64,000 nucleotides of DNA from Cladocopium goreaui (lineage: Eukaryota; Sar; Dinophyceae; Suessiales; Symbiodiniaceae): NCBI GenBank assembly GCA_947184155.2, contig CAMXCT020001382.1:1-64000 (forward strand), in the 5' to 3' direction. Under the pieces are notes generated by a model. The model ran no database searches and was not told where the DNA came from. It saw nothing but the letters and a program-made list of their open reading frames with translations. Position 1 is the stretch's first letter, and the number at the start of each line of letters is the position of its first letter. Of this stretch, positions 10,018 to 19,043 are shown one piece after another. A program made the translations under genes and the position numbers.

Positions 10018-10650
10018 TCAGCCAAGTTTGTCTTTGATCTTATTCCACATAGAGCGAACGTCTTCCTCGGACTTGCCCATCTTGGTCGAGACCACCTTCC
10101 ATGAGAATCTAGACTTCTCGTCAGCCTTCAAGGTGCGTAGTTTCTGTTTGTCTTCGGAAGTCCAGAGTGACAGTGGGCTCGAGGAGCGGGATCGGGATTG
10201 GTCACGTCGGCGACGACGTTTAGCGGGCGCCTTTGGAGCGGATTTGGCTTTCTGTTTGCGCTTCGGCGGTGATGGTGTTCTGGTAGAAAGCTTCGAGGGT
10301 GCAGGTAGGACATCAGGTGACGGAGCGGCAACATGGTGGTGTGGCTCAGGGAGATGAGTTTCCACCAGATCCTCCATAAGTGTCTCTTCCTCCAACATGT
10401 CCGGTGATGGGATGGGGGCATTGTCAATAAAGGCGTTGGTCTGGTCCGAGTAGTGTGGACGTAGCCCATCAGGTTGATTCCATACGTCTGTACTGGGAAG
10501 AGGAGTAGGTTCAATGTTGGGAATGAGCGTGGGTGGTAGTAGCGCCATTGCTCGATGTAGTAGAAGGTAAGCATGGTGAACATCATGAAGAAATTGAAGA
10601 AACACTGGTTCTTGAATCGGAATTGACGTTGTAGGAGGCGAGGAAGCCAT
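10018..10650 (-). CDS. SANT/Myb-like DNA-binding protein encoded by the PLE (210 aa)
   Basis: The start is the ATGG of MASSPPTTSIP; the longer frame upstream lacks an ATG. Residues 1-140 are acidic and proline-rich. A strongly basic block KAPAKRRRRRDQSRSR follows near residue 155 and looks like a nuclear localisation signal. The last 50 residues fit a single SANT/Myb-like helix-turn-helix: LWTSEDKQKLRTLK, then FSWKVVSTKMG, then DVRSMWNKIKDKL, with the spaced tryptophans typical of the fold. Such domains bind DNA or histone tails. In this element it could help target chromatin or control element expression; that is inference. It follows the reverse transcriptase by 171 bp. Confidence 0.75.
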   Translation of the reverse strand: MASSPPTTSIPIQEPVFLQFLHDVHHAYLLLHRAMALLPPTLIPNIEPTPLPSTDVWNQPDGLRPHYSDQTNAFIDNAPIPSPDMLEEETLMEDLVETHLPEPHHHVAAPSPDVLPAPSKLSTRTPSPPKRKQKAKSAPKAPAKRRRRRDQSRSRSSSPLSLWTSEDKQKLRTLKADEKSRFSWKVVSTKMGKSEEDVRSMWNKIKDKLG

Positions 10651-10821
10651 GATAATGCGTCGAATATGGGCCGACAAATAAATGAAGCCGAGTTTGAGGG
10701 TAAGCCAGCTGGAAACACTACTCTAAGATCATATAAATTCACATGTGGTCCAAATAGGTGAAACGTTCAGCAAGATGTGAATAATGAAACGTAAGTACCA
10801 GCGGCAGGCCGGTTCAGGTTT

Positions 10822-12277
10822 TTACCACAATGAGGGAACGTGCAAATATTGACGGATCGGCTTGGCAGCAGCGACAAGGTCGGACTCGGTAAAACCTGCA
10901 AATCTGTACAAACGGTGCAATGCGGCAAAACCTCGTGTTCGTTCGTGTGCAGGGTGCGCGCATTTGGCGACCAGAAATAATCGTGAAACAAAACCCGAAA
11001 GTTGGACGGCCAAAGGTGATGCGGAGAATGGCGCCATGACCTGGTTGAAGTCGCGTGGAGGGCTGTAGCGAAGGGCAAAAGGCTCGAACTCGATGCAAAA
11101 ACCCAAGAACTCCTGGTCCGGTTCCGTTTCCAAAATGATAGGATGGCCGTAGAACTCCGGGTGGAGGAAATTGGCGAAGCAGATTTCGTAGTCCCAGCAG
11201 GGGTCCGACAAGCACAGTCTGTTGTCCACATAGCGAAGGAGGCGAGCTGTAAGATCCATGGTGCTGAGGGTGGTATGGTAGGTTCGGTACCAGATTTCTT
11301 CAGAGAGTGCGACAACCATCATGCATAATGCTGGACTCAGTGGGGAGCCCATAGGGGATCCCCGGATTTGTTCAAAAACCGTAGTGCCAATAGAGAATTG
11401 AGTCATCTTCAAAGACATAAGGATGATGCGTTCAATGTCCCGAATGAAGATCTTCCTGGTCACATTCAGTGTACGGCATGTGCGGCCTTTGACTACGTCC
11501 CCTGTGGTGTTGCCCGGAGTTGCCTTCACGGAGATGATCTCGTCAGGGTCGGTGTTCATAAGGGTCGAGAGAAACTGCAAGGTCAGTCGCCAGCTAGCGA
11601 TGAAGCGGTCAGTGTCAATGCTTGTGAAGAAACCCGCAAGATCTTGGTTGTGTATTCGTGGAGTAGGGAGTGAATCAAAGTCGGTGTCCTTGAGGAGCTT
11701 GATGAGGTCAAATACATCACCCTTTGCCAGGTTGTGGGGAAACGCTTGGGGTAGAAGGTTGTAGATCAGCTTGGCGGTGCAGTTCAACATAGGCCGGAAA
11801 GGTGCCGTGAAGAAGCTGACGATGGGTCGCCCGGCATTGAACTGTTTCTTCCGTTTGGGGAGAACATAGGCATTCGGTAGGTCTCGTCCGGCACCAAGTG
11901 CCCATGGGTATGCTTTGCCAAATTGGCGGTTGATCTCGGCGATGGTCTTCTCGATGATGTCACTCGAGCTTTGCTCCAACTTGCGAAATACCAACGGATC
12001 GGCGAAGGTGGTGGTGAGGCACTGGAAGTAGAGTACGGGGCAGTAGATTCGTAGGGATGTAGCGCGCTTGTCCTCGTTGTGGAAGACGGCTTCTGGAAAG
12101 AGACGTTTGAAGCGGCCGATGTCTTTGTGAGTGATGTGGTTGTTGAGGGTGTGGTAGTGGGATTGAATAGAACGATGCCAGAGCTCATCAATATGAGACT
12201 TTTGTAAGGGAGGGAGTGAGTTCCGGGTAGTCCACGTCCGCAGAGCCAGGCGAAGCGATGTCTGGATTTCTTTGGAA
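10822..12277 (-). CDS. Reverse transcriptase domain of the PLE
   Basis: The frame has no ATG until 11994 but is open and protein-like from about 12277 (SKEIQTSLRLALRTW, then SHIDELWHRSIQSHYH), so it is read as the continuation of the endonuclease frame after a shift. Counting from the Met at 11994, the motifs are AGRPIVSFF (54-62), DLAGFFTSIDTDRF (118-131, motif A), RGSPMGSPLSPAL (211-223, motif B') and RYVDNRL (254-260, motif C). The MGSPLSP block and extra sequence between A and B' suit PLE-type enzymes. Motif C has YVDN where YxDD is expected, so the second catalytic aspartate is asparagine. The protein ends at IRQYLHVPSLW without an RNase H domain, as in PLEs. It would make cDNA at the endonuclease nick. 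Confidence 0.8.
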
Positions 12278-13592
12278 GGTGGAAGATTTTGTTTTGAAGT
12301 GAGCCAGTCGCAATGGATGTGTGTGGGCCATCCTCGAAATGTAGGTTGTCGCCGTCCAGGACCAAGTGGTGATCGGGTTGGGGAGCATGAAGGGCATGAG
12401 GTTGCAAGGCATCACAGGTACATTTTGGGGTTTCGCCATCAGCCCATTTTGTAGCGGCTTCTTTGTGATTGCACAAGCTATCCATCACCGAGGGGAACTT
12501 TGTGAAGACAATCGCCGTGGAAGGAGTCTGCAATGTGGTGTTATAACGTCGAGTTTGATGAACGTGGAAGGTGAGCAGCCGTCGAAGATCCCGAGTCCAA
12601 TTGGGGCATAGTAACCAAGGTGCACGAAGAGGAACCGGTTTTCTGACTCGTTTGGCCTTCCAGAAGGTCAAAGCTCGGTCAATGGCATTGATGGCGTACG
12701 ACCTTTGGGGTTCTCCCAGATTGTTGGCAAGGCGTCGGATAAAATAGCAGCCTTGGACTCCAATTTCGTTGGATCGGAGTTTCTTCTCCATGTGGAAGCG
12801 TCTGACGGAGTTACTGCCCAAATCCTGAATAATCTCCCACAGTTGTACTCGTCGATGGAAAAGGGGACTATGAAGAGCATGTCTAACATGATGAGGTGTA
12901 GATCGCCAGCGAAGTTTCCGCCACAAGGAAAATGCTCCAAATTGTCGGGAGGCGGAAAATTTGGTACGTGCAATGAGTCCCTTTCGGCAATTGAAAAACT
13001 GGTAAATGAACGGAGTATTCAATCGAGGTTGCCACAATTGAATTAAGGCCTGTTCCAAGGCCCAAAAATTGGATTTATTGGTGTAGATCGGGAAAACAGA
13101 CCACATCCAGAAGTTGTCAAATCTGCACCAAAACCGTAAGGCAACTTCGGCCAACACGAATTTATGTTGTTGTACTTGCAGAAATTTCCGATAGCGAGAG
13201 TGTTCGCGGTCCAAAACAAACGAAGACGTGGAACCAACATAAAACTTGGGTTGAAAATTAGCAATGTGGCAAAACCGAATATACACCGCCTGAGGGTGCT
13301 TGAAACACTGGAGGGCGACTGACAAGTCATCCCAGGATCTGCAAAAGAAAATACTCTGCATCGGAGTGCCTTTGAGCAAGGCTTGGAGTTTCGGATTGGC
13401 CCGTGGATGCAATAACACATATTGGCCCATCAATACCGTTTGGAGCATCCGAAAAGCAAAAAAGACATCAACAGAAGGGGACAACGTAAAAGGAGTCAAT
13501 AATGCAAGAACAAGAATACAGGAATGAGCCACGGCCAAAGTTCGCATAATGTTGGCTGCTTTTGAGCCAGGTGATTTCAAATACGCTGCTAG
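12270..13592 (-). CDS. N-terminal GIY-YIG endonuclease and CxC linker of the PLE
   Basis: This frame continues the Gag-like frame directly after a single UGA and has no ATG of its own near its start. Counting from the Leu codon at 13580, the GIY-YIG features are VYIRFC (99-104), FYVGSTSSFVLDREH (113-127, with R125 and H127) and ALEQALIQLWQPRLN (174-188, with catalytic E176 and the terminal N). These cut DNA to prime reverse transcription. A short linker with KCTCD (C387, C389) follows, matching the CxC motif that joins endonuclease and RT in N-terminal-endonuclease PLEs. Near residue 435 (about 12275) the protein-like sequence moves to the -1 frame. This frame stays open to 11784 but turns into a serine/threonine-rich shadow. 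Confidence 0.78.
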
Positions 13593-13598
13593 TCAGGA
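13586..13598 (-). promoter_or_regulatory. Candidate stop-codon readthrough site UGA-CUAG
   Basis: On the minus strand the Gag-like frame ends ATG CAC TCC TGA and continues CTA GCA GCG TAT in the same frame into the endonuclease. UGA followed by CUAG is the best-known context for efficient readthrough in eukaryotic and viral genes. The next frame has no nearby ATG. Selenocysteine insertion is an alternative, since some Naiad PLEs are known to encode selenoproteins. Confidence 0.6.
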
Positions 13599-14897
13599 GT
13601 GCATCAATAACGCCACAGTCATGACCTTGAGGACGACTTCATCCGTGGAGGCCCCTTTGTGCTTGCATGGGTCGATACCCATAGCCACGCTTGCGCGTTG
13701 AATAGTCTTTGAAGCATCATCGGGTTGGTTTTGCCACCATTCGTTGACCTTCTCCAAGTTCTTCTCCAAGATGTCCTGCTTGGGCTGTGGTAGTTTCAGG
13801 GCTTTCACCCACTTTGTGTATTGTGTGTCAGACAATGATGTGGGTTGATTGTCAACGAGCCAAGTGTTCACCGATCCCGGGGAGATAAGTAGCGTCGAAG
13901 GATCAAAGGTCGTAGAGGCGGCAGGTTGTCCTTGAAGTGCGCGTCCAATCGGTGTCGTGGCCGGAGTAGAGCCCTGAGGTGCCGTACCCGGTGAGGTAGT
14001 GGTGGTCGATTTGACCTTGGCCAGTTCTGCCTCCAATTCGAGAATGCGTTGTTGGCTCGCCACATCCGCAGATGGTTGAGCCGGGAGCCAAGATTGGAGA
14101 AGTTGAGCAACGTCTTTGGCCATGTTTTGAGTTGCTTCCTTCTGGTTGAGACATTGGCCTGCTGAGCGAGCTCGAAAGGTAGCAAGTTTGTCCAAATCCA
14201 CGTTGCGGGTGCGTAGTTGTGATACCAATTCAGCCACAAATACTGTAGTGCCGATGTTGTCAAAAGGGAGGACGAAGGTTTCTCTTCCGTATGCAACCCG
14301 ACGGAGCCAGGTATTGTGCAAGCCCTGGTACAAGAACTTCCAGAGTGGGACTTGTAAAGGATCCATCCCTTCAATGTCCTTGTAGCTGGAAAATCTGCTC
14401 TGTCGGATTCTGGAAGGGAAATCCAGACCATTGATTTTGTTGGAGTCGTGGAAGTCGACATCAGGTTTCCATTGCTCCACTGGTGGGATTTCGATTGGTC
14501 TGCATGTATATCCGTCGTTGACAGTAGAACTTGCTCCCGGGGATGACATAGGCCTCGGCGATCTCGGTGTAAAAGGATGACGTTGAGGTGCAAAGTTGGC
14601 ATTGTTGGGAGGTGTCTGTGAGCACGGAGGCGGTGTGGGTGGAAAAGGTGCCGTAGGTGGAGTCCATGGTGGGCGTGTTGGGAACGATGGAGATGTAGGT
14701 GGCGGAGGCGGTATTCCGGACGGGTTCCAGAAAGGTCGATGGGTCGCCATGGCATAGTGCATCGGGCCACGGAACGCAGGTACTGCTTGGTGCCATCCAT
14801 GTTGATGACGGGGAGGTGTGCGAGAGCAATCCGGCTGGGAAGGAGGAATTCCATTGACATCCGAATTGAACTGGGAGATCAGGTCCTGGGACGCCAT
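13593..14897 (-). CDS. Gag-like ORF of the PLE (434 aa)
   Basis: I choose the ATGG start of MASQDLISQFNSDVNG because the longer frame to 15071 begins without ATG. The first 150 residues are rich in P, H, R and T. A folded region follows (PVEQWKPDVDFHDSNK, then FSSYKDIEGMDPLQVPL) and a predicted helical stretch with LEAELAKVK. The C-terminal 80 residues (YTKWVKALKLPQPKQDI, VNEWWQNQP, VAMGIDPCKH) look like a compact alpha-helical domain. No CCHC knuckle is seen. Position upstream of EN-RT and the single in-frame UGA at its end point to a Gag-like structural role, with a Gag-Pol fusion made by readthrough. The role is inferred from context, not from homology. Confidence 0.65.
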   Translation of the reverse strand: MASQDLISQFNSDVNGIPPSQPDCSRTPPRHQHGWHQAVPAFRGPMHYAMATHRPFWNPSGIPPPPPTSPSFPTRPPWTPPTAPFPPTPPPCSQTPPNNANFAPQRHPFTPRSPRPMSSPGASSTVNDGYTCRPIEIPPVEQWKPDVDFHDSNKINGLDFPSRIRQSRFSSYKDIEGMDPLQVPLWKFLYQGLHNTWLRRVAYGRETFVLPFDNIGTTVFVAELVSQLRTRNVDLDKLATFRARSAGQCLNQKEATQNMAKDVAQLLQSWLPAQPSADVASQQRILELEAELAKVKSTTTTSPGTAPQGSTPATTPIGRALQGQPAASTTFDPSTLLISPGSVNTWLVDNQPTSLSDTQYTKWVKALKLPQPKQDILEKNLEKVNEWWQNQPDDASKTIQRASVAMGIDPCKHKGASTDEVVLKVMTVALLMHS

Positions 14898-15243
14898 GAT
14901 GTAGACGGGGCCACGAGATAATAGGTCAAATAAGCTCGAACTGCCGGTTGAAAGCTGCGGAAATTGTCCAGGTGAGACAAGAGTAATGTGTGATTGAAAT
15001 GGTGTGAAACATAATACGTGATACCAGTAGGTGAAACGTAAAGTGAAGTTCGAATCTGGCGCAAGGTTCAAATATCATGAGCATGCAGCAGTTCCCAAAC
15101 CTTTTGAGGAAGAAGTGGCATCAATACCGAATGTCGGGAGAAGCATTGTTACTCCAAAATGATCGGGCAAGGCCACTAGGCTCACTGTATCGCAGTCGTA
15201 GAATAGTCGATACTTGTTCCGGTGCTCCTCAGAGGTAAAGAGT

Positions 15244-17856
15244 TCACCAACGAGATCTGGAGTGATACGTCGAGTGTCGAGAATGAGGTCGGCCTTCACG
15301 GTGCTGGTCTCGAGAGTGGCCTTCATGATAGGAGGAACGGCGATCTCGGCGGCTGTAGGTTGAATTGTCCCAAGGGGCAGTGTCGTGCCAAGATCGGCGA
15401 GCATGATCTCGAGAACCAGAAGCAGCTGTCTCGTGGTGGCCAGGTGTATCTCGAGAGTCGTCTGGAGGTGGTTCCAAAAGTTCTGGGGCATTGGCAGGAG
15501 GGTCAGGTCGTACTGGACGTGCATGATCATCAGGATGTTCCGTGGGTGCATTGGTCTCCGCCGTCTGGTGTGTGATCAAGCCCGGGAAAACCGAGTGAGT
15601 GGAGGCGACGTAGCATATGGATGCGGCGCTGGAGTTCATAGCCGTTGCATTGTCTTTGCCCTTGGCTATGCCCGCAAGGTTGCACAAGCGTTGAATTTGG
15701 TCATTTCCTCCAGCTAGGGCACGGATGCATTTGGGTGAGCGGCAAATGGCCAGCAGGCCTGATGGGTTTTGTCCTTTGCCAATTTTGTAGAGCTGAGAGG
15801 TACAGATCTTGACAGCATAGCCGGGTAGGTTGTCGATGTCCGCGATCTCAGAGGACATACCGAAGAATCCGTAACATGGGTATTGAGTTGGCATGCCGGC
15901 TTCGTTTTTTGTCCAAGTTGCCGGGCGAATGCAGTCTTCCGCGAGAATTTTGGCAACTGTTTCCCAACTCGTTTTGTGATAGATCAGGTAGGTGCCCATG
16001 TGTTCGCCACGATAGATTGGTTTCTTTTTCAATCCTGTGGGCACCGTGATGGTCAGCAGGTTCTCTGGCTCGATGTAGAAGGCTTGTGTTTGCCTCGCAA
16101 GCTCGATGTCCAGTAAGTTGGATTGTGCAAAGGCCCTGGCAATGTTTTTGACGGTGGCTTGGCTAGCTTTGATATAAATACGTTGGTTGTTGACGGTTCG
16201 GTATGGTTGAGCCAACTGGTGGAACATCTCGTCAACGAACTGGTTGAAGAGCTGCAAGATAGCCGGGGTCAATGATTGGCGTAGGGGCACAACATGATCG
16301 GGCCCAAGCTCCGTCAGGCAGCGGACCCTAAGGGGGTCATTGGCCGCCTCAACCATTTCACTGAGGTCGATGTCATTCGTGTCGAACTTGGTGATCGAAA
16401 TTGTATCTGCAACCTCAGAATTTTCACTGTCACCGTCAGGGACGCGGAAGGACACAGCGCCAAGTGGTGCTGAAGTATGGGCTGGTGGGTTGGTTGGTGG
16501 TTCCGGTTGTGGTGGATCGGCAGGAGAATTGGGTCGAGCAGTGTGGTGATGGTAGTCGTCGGTGTAGTGGCTGTCTTTCCATGTACCCCTGGTGTCATCA
16601 GCGTCGGGAATGGGGATGTAGTTCGGATTGGATGGGTTTGCAGCTGGTCGAAGTATGACTTCACGGCCTCTGGATTGGTGACGTGGTGTCTCGGAACGTG
16701 GTCGCGGGTGAGATCGGTGACGTCGAGGAACCACGGGAGAGCGGTGTCTTGGTGGTGATCGTCGTCTGTATGGAGATGGGGTTCTGCGGTCCTTGGCATG
16801 TTTCGTGGATGACCGATGACGAGGAAGAGGAGAACGAGGTCGAGCTGCACGGTGGGGAGAGTAGCGAGGGTGATGGGAACGTACAGAAGGTCGATGGGAA
16901 CGTGATCTTGGAGTCCTGGAACGTGGTCGGCGTGTTGTTGGTGGTGGAACATGTAGTTGGTGAGGAGGATCGATGGTTGGAGCTTGGACAATACGAGGGT
17001 CCGGAATATCAGGTTCGGTGGGTCTGGCTTTCGGTGCAGGTGGAGGAGTGGCGATCAGTGGTGGTGTAGTTGTTGGTGGTGGTGTCTGTGGAATAGGGTT
17101 CGGTGGAGGTCCATCTTGTTGGAGAAGTAGCTGACGTTGTTCTTGGGCTCGTTGGGAATCCATGATCATTTGTTGCTGAGCTTGAATAAATCGAACCGAT
17201 TCCGCAAGTTGCTGTGCAGTGGAGCCCAACGCTACCAGTTCAGGTGACACGGATGAAGTCGGTGCTGCCGTGGGTGTTGGTGGTGTAGAAGGAGGAGGGA
17301 CTTTTGGAGCTGGTCGACGTGGTCGATCCGGTCGCTTGTCAGAGCGAAGCCTGGGAGCCGCTTTAACTGCTGGGGCCCGTACTGAAGGTTCATCTGGAGG
17401 GACCATCGATGCGTCCGTCTGTAATGGTGGTTGAATATGGTGGGGTGGGTATGGAGAACTGGGCAAAGGTGTCGGTGGCGTAGTCGATGTAGGTGGTGTA
17501 GTCGATGTAGGGGATGGAGTAGGCCACGTGGGTGGAGCGGTGGGTGCCGTAGGCGATGGAAAGGTCGACGGAGCGGTGTGCACCATGGTGGTTTCAGGGG
17601 CCAAAGGCGAGGGCATAGTGGGAACGAACTGTGGGCCTGGTACTGCATGAGGAGCCGGAGTCAATGAGGTGAACGGCAGCGAGGTTGGGGCCGATGTGGA
17701 CGGCATGAGCGAAGCTGAAGAAGACCATGTAGGATGCAATGCCGAAGGATGTCCAAATAGATGTGCATTTTGCGACGATTGCTGCCACGTCGAAGATGGG
17801 TTCGCAGGCTGCGGTGGAGCAGGCCATGACGTCGGAGGGTTGGTCCACGGATACAT
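15244..17856 (-). CDS. SR-rich first ORF of the PLE with a possible ART-like domain (870 aa)
   Basis: It starts at ATG 17856-17854 and is the first ORF of the element. Residues 1-180 are rich in P, T and S. A coiled-coil-like stretch with AQQLAESVRFIQAQQQM lies near 215-235. Residues about 305-400 are an arginine/serine domain (RSRTPRSRSHRPS and similar), as in SR splicing factors. The folded part, about 500-760, contains YRGEHMGTYLIYHKTSWETV and then YPCYGFFGMSSEIAD. The YHKTSWETVAKIL pattern followed by a CYGFFGMS strand resembles the H-Y core of ADP-ribosyltransferase or KptA-like folds; this is a weak visual match. The C-terminus is again rich in R, S, D and H. A second frame is open from 15551 to 15075 and reads protein-like near its end (ELFTSEEHRNKYRLFYD), so the true 3' end may differ. 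Confidence 0.65.
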   Translation of the reverse strand: MYPWTNPPTSWPAPPQPANPSSTWQQSSQNAHLFGHPSALHPTWSSSASLMPSTSAPTSLPFTSLTPAPHAVPGPQFVPTMPSPLAPETTMVHTAPSTFPSPTAPTAPPTWPTPSPTSTTPPTSTTPPTPLPSSPYPPHHIQPPLQTDASMVPPDEPSVRAPAVKAAPRLRSDKRPDRPRRPAPKVPPPSTPPTPTAAPTSSVSPELVALGSTAQQLAESVRFIQAQQQMIMDSQRAQEQRQLLLQQDGPPPNPIPQTPPPTTTPPLIATPPPAPKARPTEPDIPDPRIVQAPTIDPPHQLHVPPPTTRRPRSRTPRSRSHRPSVRSHHPRYSPHRAARPRSPLPRHRSSTKHAKDRRTPSPYRRRSPPRHRSPVVPRRHRSHPRPRSETPRHQSRGREVILRPAANPSNPNYIPIPDADDTRGTWKDSHYTDDYHHHTARPNSPADPPQPEPPTNPPAHTSAPLGAVSFRVPDGDSENSEVADTISITKFDTNDIDLSEMVEAANDPLRVRCLTELGPDHVVPLRQSLTPAILQLFNQFVDEMFHQLAQPYRTVNNQRIYIKASQATVKNIARAFAQSNLLDIELARQTQAFYIEPENLLTITVPTGLKKKPIYRGEHMGTYLIYHKTSWETVAKILAEDCIRPATWTKNEAGMPTQYPCYGFFGMSSEIADIDNLPGYAVKICTSQLYKIGKGQNPSGLLAICRSPKCIRALAGGNDQIQRLCNLAGIAKGKDNATAMNSSAASICYVASTHSVFPGLITHQTAETNAPTEHPDDHARPVRPDPPANAPELLEPPPDDSRDTPGHHETAASGSRDHARRSWHDTAPWDNSTYSRRDRRSSYHEGHSRDQHREGRPHSRHSTYHSRSRW

Positions 17857-18389
17857 CGCTCACGAGGAATAATGACAAATAATGGGATTGTAACAACAGG
17901 ATTGTAACAACAGGATTCAGTTCCTAGAGCTACTATTCGTGCAATTGTGCCACAACAGGCCCGCAGTCAAGTCGTGCCCCAATGGCATCAAACGGCTTTC
18001 AAATTCCAGCGAATTAGATGCACAAAATGTTTCACCTCAACAGAGAACCAAAAGGAAAGGAAAACCACACCTGAAAGTCGTGTGCCTGCCTGGTCCATTG
18101 TCGTGTAATGTTGCAAAATGTCGCTGTGAGAGTGCTGCAGAATAAGAGGTTTCTGAATGTTCGGCACAACTTCACTCTGCAGAGGAGCATTTCACTAGGT
18201 TCACAAGGACCACAGCAACGGCGGGACACTCAAAACGGCTGATAAAACGCAAGGCAGGCTGTTCCACTTGACTTAAACGAATTACTGAGTTGAAAAATGT
18301 GAATTCAGAAGTCAAGTCTGTCAACACTCACCCTGACAAGGGTTGCCTCAAATGGCTCCATGGCACCATGTCGGAGCCACCATGGAAAT
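17857..18389 (-). other. 5' untranslated DNA of the PLE
   Basis: This 533-bp segment lies between the upstream pseudo-LTR and the first ORF. It holds two copies of GGATTGTAACAACA in tandem (17883-17910) and, next to the pseudo-LTR, an inverted repeat GGCTCC...GGAGCC at about 18354-18378. No coding frame is convincing. Confidence 0.5.
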
Positions 18390-19043
18390 CACACTAGACA
18401 AGAATGGATCATTATATGATCCGGCAGGAACTGAATCCTGAAACATGCAGATTAGATACGAAACAATGAAATTAACGATGCAGCCTACGAATAATGGAAG
18501 TACTTCAGAATGGTCATCGGGTTCAGAATCGACATCAAAAAGAATAAATAAACCAGCAATAATATCATCGGCGATGTCTCGGCGAAGCTTAGCCAATAAA
18601 TAAATAACTGTCGGCGACGATGGTGTCGGCGATCATGTAAACAGATTGTTCCAAGTATGTTTTCTACGTCCTTGCTCTGAGGAAGGTTCTGATGTAGCAA
18701 AAACCATTACATGGTTTCGGCGAAAATACAGATTGTGGCAACCGTGAAGAAATAAATAAATTGACATTGACATTGACATTGAGGTTCTTGGGTTGAGCCT
18801 CTTCCCATCAGCAAACATGGACAATTGAATAGAAGCAAACCCTGAACAACCGGTGATCACAACAACGCAGGTACGTCACTGGACGTCTCCAGTGATATCC
18901 TCAGGACACTGCAGAGAGCTTTGTTAAGTGGAGCTCTGCAGGCCTGCTCCACTCCCCTGCAAATGTGAAAAGATTCCCGGCAAATGTGAACAGATTTGAA
19001 TCAAAGAAGTTTTACATCTGTTCAGATGTTACACACACACACA
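18390..19043 (-). repeat. Pseudo-LTR, 5' copy relative to the coding strand
   Basis: It is 654 bp and matches 5718-6370 with one inserted base. It contains the same stems (18876-18895 and 18909-18941), (TGACAT)3 and terminal (AC)n. Directly outside, at 19046-19063, GACCCA and TGGGTC form a 6-bp stem; this is flanking DNA. Transcription of the element on the minus strand would have to start in or near this copy. Confidence 0.9.

Larger units (their letters stand above)
5718..19043 (-). mobile_element. Multi-ORF Penelope-like retroelement with N-terminal GIY-YIG endonuclease
   Basis: Two direct repeats (5718-6370 and 18390-19043) enclose a minus-strand gene set of about eight ORFs between 6481 and 17856. 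The core is a GIY-YIG endonuclease followed by a CxC motif and a reverse transcriptase with the RGSPMGSPLSP block. That order matches the N-terminal-endonuclease PLEs (Naiad and Chlamys types), which also have pseudo-LTRs and favour microsatellites. Here one end of each repeat lies in a (CA)n run. Repeat-to-repeat length is 12.67 kb. A single-ORF PLE is usually a few kb, so the extra ORFs are unusual; the closest published parallel I know is the giant multi-ORF Terminons built from endonuclease-lacking Athena PLEs in bdelloid rotifers. The repeats differ by one base, so the copy is probably young. No target-site duplication is clear. Confidence 0.8.

Noticed and set aside
14461..17434. Long opposite-strand frames inside the PLE ORFs
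   Set aside because: Shadows of the proline- and arginine-rich coding frames; no motif and no start context.
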